From the NCBI RefSeq assembly GCF_000741785.1, contig NZ_JGZP01000019.1, forward strand, positions 1 to 52,353: a DNA stretch of 52,353 bases, written 5' to 3'. The notes below the pieces were generated by a model. It was not told where the DNA came from. It worked only from the letters and a program-made list of their open reading frames with translations, and ran no database searches. Shown piece after piece: positions 45,801-52,353 of the stretch. The stretch's first letter is position 1. Each line of letters opens with the position of its first letter. Position numbers and translations under genes: made by a program. The DNA comes from Bifidobacterium stellenboschense (GTDB lineage Bacteria; Actinomycetota; Actinomycetes; Actinomycetales; Bifidobacteriaceae).

Positions 45801-46376
45801 CTCGATGAAGAAGTTGTCGCGGCCGAAGATGTCCTGGAATTCGCCGGCTGCGCGCAGCGCCTCGTCGAACTGCCCGAGGCGCAGCCTGGTCTGGATGATG
45901 CCGGACGGGCATCCGGACGAGGCGATCACGCCCTTCGAGTAGGTGGCGAGCACCTCCTTGTCCATACGCGGGTAGCGCTGGACGCGGCCTTCGAGGTTCG
46001 CCACGGAGGAGGCCTTGATGAGGTTGACGAGGCCTTCGTCGTTCTCCGCCCACATCGTCATGTGGGTGATGAGGCCGCCGCCGGAGACGTCGTCGCGGCG
46101 CTGGTCCTCGGTGCCCCAATGCACGCGGGACTTGTCCTGACGCGCGGTCTCCGGCGTCACGTACGCCTCGATGCCGATGATCGGCTTGACGCCGTTGGCC
46201 ACGCAGTTCGTGTACATCTCGTACGCGCCATGCATGTTGCCGTGGTCGGTGATCGCCACCGCCGGCATGCCGAGCTCGGCCGTGTACTTGGCGAGATCCG
46301 GGATCTTGGACGCCCCGTCGAGCAGCGAATAGTGCGTGTGGTTGTGCAGATGAACGAAGTCTCCCGAATTGGCCAT
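42825..46376 (-). CDS. dnaE: DNA polymerase III alpha subunit
   Basis: Replicative polymerase catalytic subunit (1183 residues, normal length). The PHP domain is at the N-terminus (HLHNHTHYSLLDG, AITDHGNMHGAYE). The polymerase active site contains GPGRGSAAGSMVAYAMGI and PDIDVDFD with the catalytic aspartates. The helix-hairpin-helix and C-terminal OB-fold (VTLAGIVTKVDKRVSKKG) follow. Start at 46376 is chosen because TAGGGT lies 7 nt upstream, in a block almost identical to the moxR start. It is convergent with the ABC operon and divergent from the PH-domain gene. Confidence 0.98.
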   Translation of the reverse strand: MANSGDFVHLHNHTHYSLLDGASKIPDLAKYTAELGMPAVAITDHGNMHGAYEMYTNCVANGVKPIIGIEAYVTPETARQDKSRVHWGTEDQRRDDVSGGGLITHMTMWAENDEGLVNLIKASSVANLEGRVQRYPRMDKEVLATYSKGVIASSGCPSGIIQTRLRLGQFDEALRAAGEFQDIFGRDNFFIELMDHGLKIEREVTSGLLTIAKKLDAPLLATNDSHYVHAEDAEAQDAMLCINSGSHLDDPDRFKFDGTGYYIKPAAEMRELFKEFPEACDNTLEIAERCNVIFDDHEDGAFMPQFPCPEGWDEASLFLKKVEEGLERRYDGNVPEHVSKQADYECGIICQMQFCGYFLVVADYIQWAKDHDIMVGPGRGSAAGSMVAYAMGITELDPLEHGLIFERFLNPERVSLPDIDVDFDPDGRLDVINYCGEKYGHDKVAQCVIYGVIKTKQALKDSARIMGYEFSMGEKVTKALPPSKNGKDASLKEIFDPTSKRFAEAREFRELYESDHDAHQIVDKAKTIEGLIRQTGVHACATIMGSAPITDTSPLLERTDGTVTTTFEYHTCETLGLVKMDFLGLSNLTVIQDTLKNIVANGKEAIDYTKIPLDDKPTYELLSRGDTLGVFQLDSDGMRSLLKMLKPDNFNDISALIALYRPGPMSMESHINYAKRKNGLQKITPIHPELDEPLKQVLDETYGLIIYQEQVQSAARILAGYSLGKADVLRRAMGKKKPEVLAKEKVPFFAGMKEHGYSEESAQAVWDILVPFSGYAFNKAHSAAYGLISYWTAYLKTHYPVEFMAALLQGTKDNKDKTALYLGEARRMGIQVLSPDVNESQLAYSAVGDVVRFGLGAIRNVGDKAVSDIIAERSGGHGKYVNFMDFIRRVPLTALNKRLVESLIKAGAFDSIDPNRRALFQIHETAIDSVVGLKRKQAEGQFDLFSDDEDGGAEAMGDADVTVPDIEDWDKKTRLNFEREMLGLYVSDHPLSGMTAVLAGLREMSIAHLIDRAKTMGEGQQVTLAGIVTKVDKRVSKKGNPWALVTIEDLEASIQCLFFGKVYESAAPNLKQDEVVQVRGQVELRDEAVSLRATELDVPSLEAEDARPVVITLPEVALSREHVMQLGRVLTNHPGYCEVKLAIVDGDGKAEVLTFGDRFRVKRDTSLFAELKILFGPSCLPAA

Positions 46377-46383
46377 GCGTTCC

Positions 46384-46389
46384 ACCCTA
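46384..46389 (-). promoter_or_regulatory. -10 box of dnaE (leaderless start)
   Basis: TAGGGT on the minus strand, then GGAACGC and the dnaE ATG. TAGGGTGGAACGCATGGC differs by one base from the moxR start region. Confidence 0.55.
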
Positions 46390-46495
46390 CCGCACGCCCT
46401 GCTCACCTGAGCCGTCGGAGGAATCCGGACGGCGGTCGCGCGTAGGATGGGAAGCGCCGATGATGGCATCGGCGATGGCAATGAAGGGAGCCGAC

Positions 46496-46945
46496 ATGTC
46501 TCGTATGGCCGATGGCGACATCCTGTGGTCGCAGCGCAAACGCAACTGGTGCCGCACGCCGTTCACGTTCACCACGTACACGCTCACCGCGGACGAGCTC
46601 GCGGTGAAGACCGGCGTGCTGCGTGAGACCTACGACGTGACGAAGCTGTTCCGCGTGGTCGACATGACGATTACGCGCTCGCTGCTCCAGCGTCTGTTCG
46701 GACTGTCGACGATCACGTTGGAGACGCGCGACCAGTCGTCGGGCGGTCAGACGGTGCTGAAGAACGTGATCCACGGGTTCGAGGTGCGCCGCGTCATCCA
46801 GCACGCCGTGGACGACGCGCGCAACGTGAACCGGGTGAGCGCGCGCGAGTACATGGATTCCGGCGACGACGGCTACGCGGGCGGATACGGCGACGACGGC
46901 TACGACGGCTACGACGGCTACGACGCCGGATACGGCGAGGCATGA
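46496..46945 (+). CDS. Bacterial PH-domain (DUF304-like) protein with Gly-Tyr-Asp tail
   Basis: A 149-residue protein. Residues of about 8-100 match the bPH_2/YdbS-type domain (LWSQRKRNWCRTPFTFTTYTL, KLFRVVDMTITRSLLQRLFG, STITLETRDQ). The tail (about 120-149) is acidic and aromatic, with GYDGYDGYD-type tandem units. No transmembrane helix is present. Function is unknown; the PH domain may bind lipid or protein. A GAAGGGAG ribosome-binding site lies 5 nt upstream. The stop overlaps the WYL start as ATGA (46942-46945). Confidence 0.82.
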   Translation: MSRMADGDILWSQRKRNWCRTPFTFTTYTLTADELAVKTGVLRETYDVTKLFRVVDMTITRSLLQRLFGLSTITLETRDQSSGGQTVLKNVIHGFEVRRVIQHAVDDARNVNRVSAREYMDSGDDGYAGGYGDDGYDGYDGYDAGYGEA

Positions 46946-48153
46946 CGGGCGCCTCCCGCACACCGCGGGCCTCGACCGCGCAGATCGTGGTGGAGATCCT
47001 CGAACTGCTCGCGGCGCACACGGACCGCGAGCACGGGCTTTCCGCCGCCGAGATCGCGCAGCGGCTCGGCGTGAACGAGAAGACGGTGCGCACCCATCTG
47101 CGCGCGTTCGAGGCGATGTCGCCGCTCGGACGCCGGGTCGGGCATCTCGACCGTGCGGATCTCGTGCACGCGGAGAGCGCCGACCCGCGCCCCGGCTGGA
47201 CCATCGAGCCGGTCTTCGACACGGCGCAAATGCGTCTGCTCACCGACGGGGCGATGCTGTCGCGCCCGGACGGCGAATACCTGCGCGACCTCATCGCCAA
47301 GATCTACTCGTTCGCCGGCCGTTCCGGCCAGTTGCGCGGATTGAGCCGTCTCGACACGCCGAAGAACTACAACACGGAGTTTCTCAACAACATCGAACTG
47401 CTCAACGACGCGATCGACCATGAGCGCGTCATCACGTTCCACTACTGCACGTACGACGAGAACGGCGATCTCGTGCCCCGGCGCAGGGGCGATGGCACGG
47501 TGCGCGAATACCGCGCGGACCCGTACCATCTCATGTACAAGAACAACATGTACTATCTCGTGTGCCACATGCACGTCTACGAGGGATTGTCGTACCTGCA
47601 CGTGGAGCGGTTCCGCGACCTCAGGGTCGACGGGACGGACCATTCGATCACGCATCGTCTCGACGATTTCAGCGACGTGCCGGGAGAGCCGTTCGACATC
47701 GACCGGCATATGGCGGAACGCCCCTACCCGGTGACCGGTCCGGCGGTGCCGATCCGCATGCGCATCACCGGGTCGCTGGAACCGTTGTTCGACTGGTTCG
47801 ACGACGCGCGCGTCACGCGGGTCGCGCCGCCGCGCGGTGACGACGGTGGCGCCGGCGATGCCGGTGGCGTCGGCGGCGACGCGGGACGGCGCGCGCGGCC
47901 CGTCTACAAGGTGCGCGTGGTCGCCAACGAGAAGGCGACGTTGTGGTGGGCGTTGCAGTACGCGGACGGCGCGAGCATCGAGATCGTCGAACCGGCGTCC
48001 CTGCGCGCACGGCTGCGCGAAGTGGGCGAACGGCTCGCCGCCACCTACGCGGCGACGGCGGCACCCGACGGGACGGATGCCGCCGTCGCCTCCGCCGGTT
48101 CCGCGTGTCGCTTGCGCATCACGTCGAGCGCATGCTCCAGATCGGCCGGATAG
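46942..48153 (+). CDS. WYL-domain transcriptional regulator
   Basis: A 403-residue regulator. The N-terminal winged helix (about 14-60) has LSAAEIAQRLGVNEKTVRTHLRAFE. The WYL domain (about 155-260) has ITFHYCTYDENG and DPYHLMYKNNMYYLVC, where MYYL replaces the Trp-Tyr-Leu signature. A WCX-like C-terminal part follows, interrupted by a Gly/Asp-rich loop (about 293-313). WYL proteins sense nucleic acids or small molecules and regulate DNA damage or defence genes; the target here is unknown. The last about 35 codons are antisense to the rluD-like gene. Confidence 0.88.
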   Translation: MTGASRTPRASTAQIVVEILELLAAHTDREHGLSAAEIAQRLGVNEKTVRTHLRAFEAMSPLGRRVGHLDRADLVHAESADPRPGWTIEPVFDTAQMRLLTDGAMLSRPDGEYLRDLIAKIYSFAGRSGQLRGLSRLDTPKNYNTEFLNNIELLNDAIDHERVITFHYCTYDENGDLVPRRRGDGTVREYRADPYHLMYKNNMYYLVCHMHVYEGLSYLHVERFRDLRVDGTDHSITHRLDDFSDVPGEPFDIDRHMAERPYPVTGPAVPIRMRITGSLEPLFDWFDDARVTRVAPPRGDDGGAGDAGGVGGDAGRRARPVYKVRVVANEKATLWWALQYADGASIEIVEPASLRARLREVGERLAATYAATAAPDGTDAAVASAGSACRLRITSSACSRSAG

Positions 48154-49019
48154 TTTGACGTGACGGTCGTCCACACGTGCGTGCGCGGGTGGCGGAATTC
48201 CAGCTGCATGGCGTGCAGCCACTGGCGTTCCAATCCGAGTTCGGCGGCGAGCACCGGGTTCGCGCCGTACATGTGGTCGCCGGCGAGCGGATGCCCGATC
48301 GATGAGAAGTGCACGCGGATCTGATGCGTGCGCCCGGTCTCCAGGTTCACGGAGACGAGGGTCGCCTCGGAGCCGAAGCGCTCCATCACGTCCCAATGCG
48401 TGACGGCGGGCTTGCCGGCGGGCGTCACGCAGAAGCGGAAGTCGGAGACCTTCGCGCGCCCGATCGGCGCCTCGATGGTCGCCTTGTCCTGTTTGAGCGA
48501 TCCCTGCACGAGCGCATGGTACGTCTTGACGACCTCGTGTTCGGCGAACTGCCGGCGCATCTCCACATAGGCGAGGTCGGATTTGCAGACGAGCATGAGC
48601 CCGCTCGTGCCCACGTCGAGCCGGGAGACGATGCCTTCGCGCCCTGCCGCGCCATAGGAGGTGATGTGCACGCCGCGGTCGCGCAGCGAACCGAGCACGG
48701 TCGGTCCGGTCCAGCCGACGGACGCGTGCGCGGCGACGCCGACCGGCTTGTCGACCACGACCACGTCGTCGTCCTCGTAGACGACGGCCATGTCGGTCGC
48801 GATCGGCTCGGGGGTGTCGCGCTCCTCGGCGAGGTCGAATTCGACGGTCTCCCCCGCCTGCAGGATGCCCGACTTGTTGATGGACCGGTCAAGCACCCTG
48901 GCCTGTCCGGTGTCGATGAGGTCCGCGGCCTTCGACCGTGAGACGCCGAGCATCTTCGAGACGGCCACGTCGAACCGCCTGCCGACCAGCGCGTCGGGCG
49001 CCGGCGCGAGGCGGCTCAT
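48045..49019 (-). CDS. RluA/RluD-family pseudouridine synthase
   Basis: A 324-residue enzyme that isomerises uridines in RNA. An S4-like RNA-binding domain lies at about 12-70 (RRFDVAVSKMLGVSRSKAADLID). The catalytic motif is GIVSRLDVGTSGLML, with the catalytic Asp; Ser replaces the usual His before Arg-Leu-Asp. Motif LETGRTHQIRVH follows at about 225-236. It overlaps lspA by 4 nt (ATGA), an arrangement common in actinobacteria. Target RNA (23S rRNA in RluD) is inferred from the family. Confidence 0.93.
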   Translation of the reverse strand: MSRLAPAPDALVGRRFDVAVSKMLGVSRSKAADLIDTGQARVLDRSINKSGILQAGETVEFDLAEERDTPEPIATDMAVVYEDDDVVVVDKPVGVAAHASVGWTGPTVLGSLRDRGVHITSYGAAGREGIVSRLDVGTSGLMLVCKSDLAYVEMRRQFAEHEVVKTYHALVQGSLKQDKATIEAPIGRAKVSDFRFCVTPAGKPAVTHWDVMERFGSEATLVSVNLETGRTHQIRVHFSSIGHPLAGDHMYGANPVLAAELGLERQWLHAMQLEFRHPRTHVWTTVTSNYPADLEHALDVMRKRHAEPAEATAASVPSGAAVAA

Positions 49020-49576
49020 GCCTTGCCGCCTTCCGCTGCGGAACCGGCGGCGGCATCGGCGGCATCATGCGCGTCGGCACGCGCGTCCGAACCGAACGGC
49101 ACGTTGAAGAGGATCATCAGTACGATGGCCACGCCGGCCACCATGAGGAAGATGTCCGCCACGTTGCCGACCGACCATCCGTAGTTCAGGAAGTCGACGA
49201 CCCGGCCGTCGAGGAATCCGTCCGCATAGACGACGCGGTCGATGAGATTGCCGAACGCGCCGGCGAACGCGAACGCGAACGTCACGGACCACGCCATCGA
49301 CGTGGTGCGCCATGCGAGCACGACGAGCGCGACGGACGCGACGATGGCGAGCAGCGAAATCACCCATGTGGCGCCCGATCCGAATCCGAGCGAGGCACCG
49401 GGATTACGCACCAGCGTGAGCGACAGCAGACCGGGGATGACGCGCACGGTGCGTCCGTCGGACAACGCGGACAAGGCCCAGAGCTTCGTGAGCTGGTCGA
49501 CTGCCAGCGCGATGACGGCGAGACAAGCAAAGACGGCCACGCGGATGCGCGGCCGTCCATGATGAACCATGTTCAT
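49016..49576 (-). CDS. lspA: Lipoprotein signal peptidase (signal peptidase II)
   Basis: A 186-residue membrane aspartyl peptidase that cleaves the signal peptide of lipidated prolipoproteins such as GluB. Four helices are visible. The conserved blocks are VDQLTKLW, VRNPGASLGF, FGNLIDRVVY and VVDFLNYGWSVGNVADIFL, the last two carrying the catalytic Asp pair. A 35-residue Ala/Asp-rich cytoplasmic tail follows. It starts 20 nt after divIVA on the same strand. Confidence 0.95.
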   Translation of the reverse strand: MNMVHHGRPRIRVAVFACLAVIALAVDQLTKLWALSALSDGRTVRVIPGLLSLTLVRNPGASLGFGSGATWVISLLAIVASVALVVLAWRTTSMAWSVTFAFAFAGAFGNLIDRVVYADGFLDGRVVDFLNYGWSVGNVADIFLMVAGVAIVLMILFNVPFGSDARADAHDAADAAAGSAAEGGKA

Positions 49577-49596
49577 ACCGAGATGCGGGCCTTGGA

Positions 49597-50988
49597 TCAG
49601 TCGCCGGACTGCTCGGTCTGGTTGTAGGTGTTGTTGTCCGACACCTGGTTGACCAGCTGGCCGAGGAACTCGGTGAGGCGGGCGCGGTATTCGGTCTCGA
49701 ACTGCTTGAGGCCCTGGATGTTGCCCTCGATGGCCTTCGCCTCGTGGGTCAGGTTCTCGCGCACCTGGTTCGCGTAGTCGTCGGCCGCGGTACGGGTCTT
49801 CTTGCCGTAGCCTTCGGCCTCGTTGCGGGTCTGCTCGCCGTACTCGTCGGCGGCCTTGCGGGTGCGCTTGCCGTAGTCGTCGGCCTCGGCGCGGGTCTGC
49901 TTGCCGTATTCGTCGGCGGCGGTGCGGACCTTCTGGTCGTACTCGGCGGCGCGGCGCTGGACCTCGGCCTCGTACTGGTCGGCCTCGTTGTGCTTGGTGC
50001 CGAGGTAGGTGTCGGCGTCCTGACGGGTCTTGACCGAGTAGGCGTCGGCGTCGGAGCGGGTGCGCTTCGAGTAGGCGTCGGCGTCGGAGTGGACGCGCTT
50101 GTTGTACTCGTCGGCCTCCGTGCGGGTGCGGTTGGAGTAGTCGTTGGCCTTGCCGATGAGCTCGTTGTAGTCGTTCTGGCTCTTCTCGGTGATCTCCTTG
50201 GCCTTCGCCTTGCCCTTGTCCACATACTGGTCATGCAGCTGCATGGCGAGGGTGAGCATGGCGGTGGCGCGTTCGGGCTCGCTGCCGGCGCCGGCGGCGG
50301 CACCCGCGATCTTGCGCAGGGAGCCGGTCTCGGTGTCGGGCTCGACCTTGGCGACCTGCTCGCGCAGCTGGTTCTCGCGCTTCTTGGACTCCTCGAGCTG
50401 GCGGGTGAGCTCCTGGACCTGCTGCGCCTGCTGCTGGAGGCCGGCGGCCTGCTGCTGGAAGGCGGCGATCTTGCGGGCCATGTCCTCGGCCTGGGCGCGG
50501 AACTGGTCGCGTTCCTTCTGGACGGCGGCGATCTGCTGGGCGACGGCGTCCTGGTTGCCGGAGGCCTGGGCGGCCTGCGCGGTGAGCTGGTCGATCTGCG
50601 CGTTGAGCTGGTCGACCTGCGCCTTGAGCTGCTCGTTCTGCGCGGCCAGCGCCTTGTTCGCGTTCTCCGCCTCGGCCAGCTTGGCGGCGACGGCCTGCGC
50701 CTGATCTCCACCGGCGGCCGCCTGCTGGGCGGCGGTCTTGAGCTGATTGTTCTCCCCCTGCAGCTGCTGCACCGTTGCATTCAGCTCGGAGATCTTCTTG
50801 TTGAGGGCGGTCACGTCCGGACCCAGCGCCTGGGTCGACTGGCCGGCGACGGCCTGCTTGCCGAGCGCCTCGACGGTCTCGGTGACCTGGTCGAGGAAGT
50901 CGTCGACCTCGTCGACGTCGTATCCTTCCTTGAATCGCACCGTCTGGAACGTGCGCTCCCTGATGTCCTTAGGCGTCAACAGAGCCAT
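49597..50988 (-). CDS. divIVA: DivIVA/Wag31 cell-pole protein with 13 tandem 11-residue repeats
   Basis: Polar scaffold that directs tip growth and septation in actinobacteria (463 residues, longer than the roughly 260 of mycobacterial Wag31). The DivIVA membrane-binding domain is at 1-45 (MALLTPKDIRERTFQTVRF, EGYDVDEVDDFLDQV). Gln/Ala-rich coiled coil covers about 60-215. Residues 270-412 are thirteen exact 11-residue units with the pattern A-D-x-Y-x(3)-T/V-R-x(2). The C-terminal part (413-463) resumes the ordinary Wag31 tail region. An AGCGAGG tract lies upstream of the ATG. It is followed by lspA. Confidence 0.95.
   Translation of the reverse strand: MALLTPKDIRERTFQTVRFKEGYDVDEVDDFLDQVTETVEALGKQAVAGQSTQALGPDVTALNKKISELNATVQQLQGENNQLKTAAQQAAAGGDQAQAVAAKLAEAENANKALAAQNEQLKAQVDQLNAQIDQLTAQAAQASGNQDAVAQQIAAVQKERDQFRAQAEDMARKIAAFQQQAAGLQQQAQQVQELTRQLEESKKRENQLREQVAKVEPDTETGSLRKIAGAAAGAGSEPERATAMLTLAMQLHDQYVDKGKAKAKEITEKSQNDYNELIGKANDYSNRTRTEADEYNKRVHSDADAYSKRTRSDADAYSVKTRQDADTYLGTKHNEADQYEAEVQRRAAEYDQKVRTAADEYGKQTRAEADDYGKRTRKAADEYGEQTRNEAEGYGKKTRTAADDYANQVRENLTHEAKAIEGNIQGLKQFETEYRARLTEFLGQLVNQVSDNNTYNQTEQSGD
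49753..50181 (-). repeat. 33-bp tandem repeats coding the DivIVA hendecads
   Basis: Thirteen in-frame 33-bp units (429 bp) encoding residues 270-412. Units are degenerate at DNA level, but the register never slips. Tyr at position 4 is kept in all 13 units, Ala at position 1 in 12. Confidence 0.9.
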
Positions 50989-51130
50989 AAATCTACACCT
51001 CGCTTTGGGGCTGTGCCTCGCTTACGTTGGTATCAACATATGACATTAGCACGTACCCCCAGCATTCACGCAGATTATCCGCGTTTATGGGCGGCGCGAC
51101 ACGCGCTTTCGCGCACGCGCGGGATCGGGG

Positions 51131-51169
51131 GCGGACCGGAGCGGACCAGGAGCGGACCGGGACGGACCG
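51131..51169. repeat. Short GC-rich tandem repeat
   Basis: GCGGACC occurs about every 10-11 bp (GCGGACCGGA, GCGGACCAGGA, GCGGACCGGGA, then CGGACCGC) in the 200-bp gap between yggT and divIVA. Confidence 0.55.
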
Positions 51170-51188
51170 CATACGGCCCGCCCGCGGA

Positions 51189-51470
51189 TCAGATGAGCAC
51201 GCGCAGCAGGACGAGGATGAAGTACAGGACGATGAAGCTCATGTCCAACGCGACGGCACCGAGCCGCAGCGGCGGGATGTAGCGACGTAGCCACCGAAGC
51301 GGCGGCTCAGTGACGCTGTACACGATGTTGATGAGCCAGGCGACGACGCCCTTCGGATACCAGCGGGGCGCAAGCAATGCGGCCCAGTCGAGGATCATGC
51401 GGATGAACAGCACGGTGATGTAGGCGTCGATCAGCCCGTCGACGAGGCGCATGAGGATGAGGAACAGCAT
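51189..51470 (-). CDS. YggT family membrane protein
   Basis: A 93-residue protein with two hydrophobic helices (about 1-27 and 70-92) and the YggT features RMILDWAALLAPRWYPKG and VTEPPLRWLRRYIPPLRLG between them. YggT proteins lie in division clusters of many bacteria and are linked to osmotic or division functions, but the exact role is not settled. GGTGGAG lies 3 nt before the ATG. It is between sepF and divIVA, as usual for actinobacteria. Confidence 0.92.
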   Translation of the reverse strand: MLFLILMRLVDGLIDAYITVLFIRMILDWAALLAPRWYPKGVVAWLINIVYSVTEPPLRWLRRYIPPLRLGAVALDMSFIVLYFILVLLRVLI

Positions 51471-51531
51471 GTCTCCACCGTATCAGCTCCGCTGGGAACG
51501 GGCTGGACGTTCGCTGACGACATACCGAAAC

Positions 51532-51560
51532 GCCCCGCGGCTCGCCATGAGCCGTGGGGC
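51532..51560 (-). terminator. Probable terminator after sepF
   Basis: GCCCCGCGGCTC (51532-51543) pairs with GAGCCGTGGGGC (51549-51560) with one mismatch; the minus strand continues GTTTCGG. It would separate sepF from yggT. Confidence 0.65.
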
Positions 51561-51592
51561 ATCGGGATACGGACGGAACCGTGGTCGGTCGG

Positions 51593-52099
51593 TCAGTCGG
51601 CGAACAGGTCGCGCGCGCTGTTGGCGTTGGACGGTTCCTCGACCTTGATGTTCACCTGCGAGGGGCTCAGCAGGAACACGCGCGGCGTGACGCGTTCCAT
51701 CGACCCGTGCACGCCGAACACGACGCCGGCGGAGAAGTCGACGATGCGGTAGGCGATGGCCTCGGGCACGCCGGTCAGGTTGAGCACGACCGGAATGCCG
51801 TCGCGGATGGCGCGGCCGACCATCTGCGCGTCCTCATAGGACTTCGGGTGGATGGTCGTGATGCGGCTGAGCCTGCCCTGGAACGGGTTGGACGCACGTG
51901 ATCCCGACGCGCCGGAGGCGGATGCCGCGGCGGCGGAGGCCACGGGCTTCGACGGCATCGGGGTCACCGTATGGTCGGAGTCGAACGAGCCCGAAGGTTC
52001 CGGCGTCTCCGGCTCCTCGTCGATGTCGAAGTCGTCATCGTTCTCGGACACGTCGGACATGCCCAGATAGGACATCGCGTTCTTCATGAACCCTGCCAT
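51593..52099 (-). CDS. sepF: Cell division protein SepF
   Basis: A 168-residue FtsZ-binding protein. The N-terminal amphipathic membrane helix (MAGFMKNAMSYLGM) is followed by an acidic linker (about 18-75) and the SepF core (about 78-155: RITTIHPKSYEDAQMVGRAI, VVLNLTG, RIVDFSAGVVFGVHGSMERV, VFLLSP). In bacteria lacking FtsA and ZipA it tethers the FtsZ ring to the membrane. It follows ftsZ by 35 nt on the same strand. Confidence 0.96.
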   Translation of the reverse strand: MAGFMKNAMSYLGMSDVSENDDDFDIDEEPETPEPSGSFDSDHTVTPMPSKPVASAAAASASGASGSRASNPFQGRLSRITTIHPKSYEDAQMVGRAIRDGIPVVLNLTGVPEAIAYRIVDFSAGVVFGVHGSMERVTPRVFLLSPSQVNIKVEEPSNANSARDLFAD

Positions 52100-52134
52100 G
52101 GATTAACCCTTTCTCGTCGTCTCTCGCCGTGCCG

Positions 52135-52353
52135 TCAGCGCAGGAAGTCGGGGATGTCGAGATCCCCCGCCGGGTCGTTCGCGTCGGGCGCGTACGGATA
52201 CTCCTGATACGGGTTCTGCTGGTACGGCTGCTGCGCGGGGACGCTGCCGGTGTTCGGAGCGAACGTGAACGGCTGCTGGGCCGGCTGCTGGACGGGAACC
52301 GGCTGGGACTGCGGCTGGGCCGGAGCGGGCTGCACCGGAGCCGCGGGCTGCTG
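52135..52353 (-). CDS. ftsZ: FtsZ, C-terminal tail only
   Basis: Only the last 72 codons are inside the window; the GTPase domain lies beyond the right edge. The visible part is a Gln/Pro-rich linker (QPVPVQQPAQQPFTF, QQPYQQNPYQEYPY) that ends in the conserved FtsZ C-terminal peptide DLDIPDFLR, the docking site for SepF. The adjoining sepF confirms the call. Confidence 0.93.
   Translation of the reverse strand, partial: QQPAAPVQPAPAQPQSQPVPVQQPAQQPFTFAPNTGSVPAQQPYQQNPYQEYPYAPDANDPAGDLDIPDFLR

Noticed and set aside
42807..46445. Open frame of about 1200 codons antisense to dnaE
   Set aside because: It is the complement of a strongly conserved gene in high-GC DNA, rich in Arg, Val, His and Asp without any fold, so it is a codon-bias shadow.

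Overview
This 52.4 kb window is ordinary chromosome from a high-GC actinobacterium, most likely Bifidobacterium. The evidence is the DivIVA/Wag31 - LspA - RluD-type cluster beside sepF and ftsZ, a groEL without an adjacent groES under CIRCE control, ClpC, the actinobacterial cold-shock/DUF3027 pair, a gluABCD-type amino-acid importer, a MoxR-DUF58-VWA operon, and many start codons preceded by a -10 box but no Shine-Dalgarno sequence. Species cannot be named from sequence alone. Most genes are housekeeping.

Layout: 1-1472 is a secreted PAP2 acid phosphatase that runs off the left edge. 1595-5211 is a four-gene polar amino-acid ABC importer (gluDCBA, minus strand). 5408-9414 is a 4 kb accessory segment bounded and divided by three copies of a repeat built from CCCATGGTGCGG. 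It holds a frameshifted YbaK-like gene, an ABC-F gene with two frameshifts and an intact DUF559-type nuclease-fold gene. 9474-12731 is aspS and hisS, divergent from a DUF349 gene. 14615-22095 has a 5'-nucleotidase, a ThDP enzyme resembling acetolactate synthase, clpC and a tandem universal stress protein. 22230-28308 has a DUF3027/cold-shock pair, a two-component system, a TPM-domain membrane protein and a WXG100 protein. 28429-32332 has groEL with two CIRCE operators, cspA, a LytR_C-domain protein and ung.

32441-37665 is a tightly overlapping operon (moxR, DUF58, a small membrane gene with an apparent +1 frameshift, two VWA proteins, and a membrane protein). 37826-39716 is a small WXG-like protein followed 1 nt later by an alpha/beta hydrolase, a possible type VII secretion partner/effector pair. 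39888-42638 is a MacB-like permease with Ser-rich loops and its ATPase. 42825-46376 is dnaE. 46496-48153 is a PH-domain protein and a WYL regulator. 48045-52353 is the division/envelope cluster: rluD-like, lspA, divIVA, yggT, sepF, and the C-terminal tail of ftsZ.

The most interesting non-gene structures are the CCCATGGTGCGG element, which also supplies the last four codons (PMVR-stop) of two unrelated genes; a family of intergenic double hairpins whose stems differ by compensatory changes; and thirteen exact 11-residue repeats in DivIVA. I saw no tRNA, rRNA, CRISPR array, complete insertion sequence or prophage.
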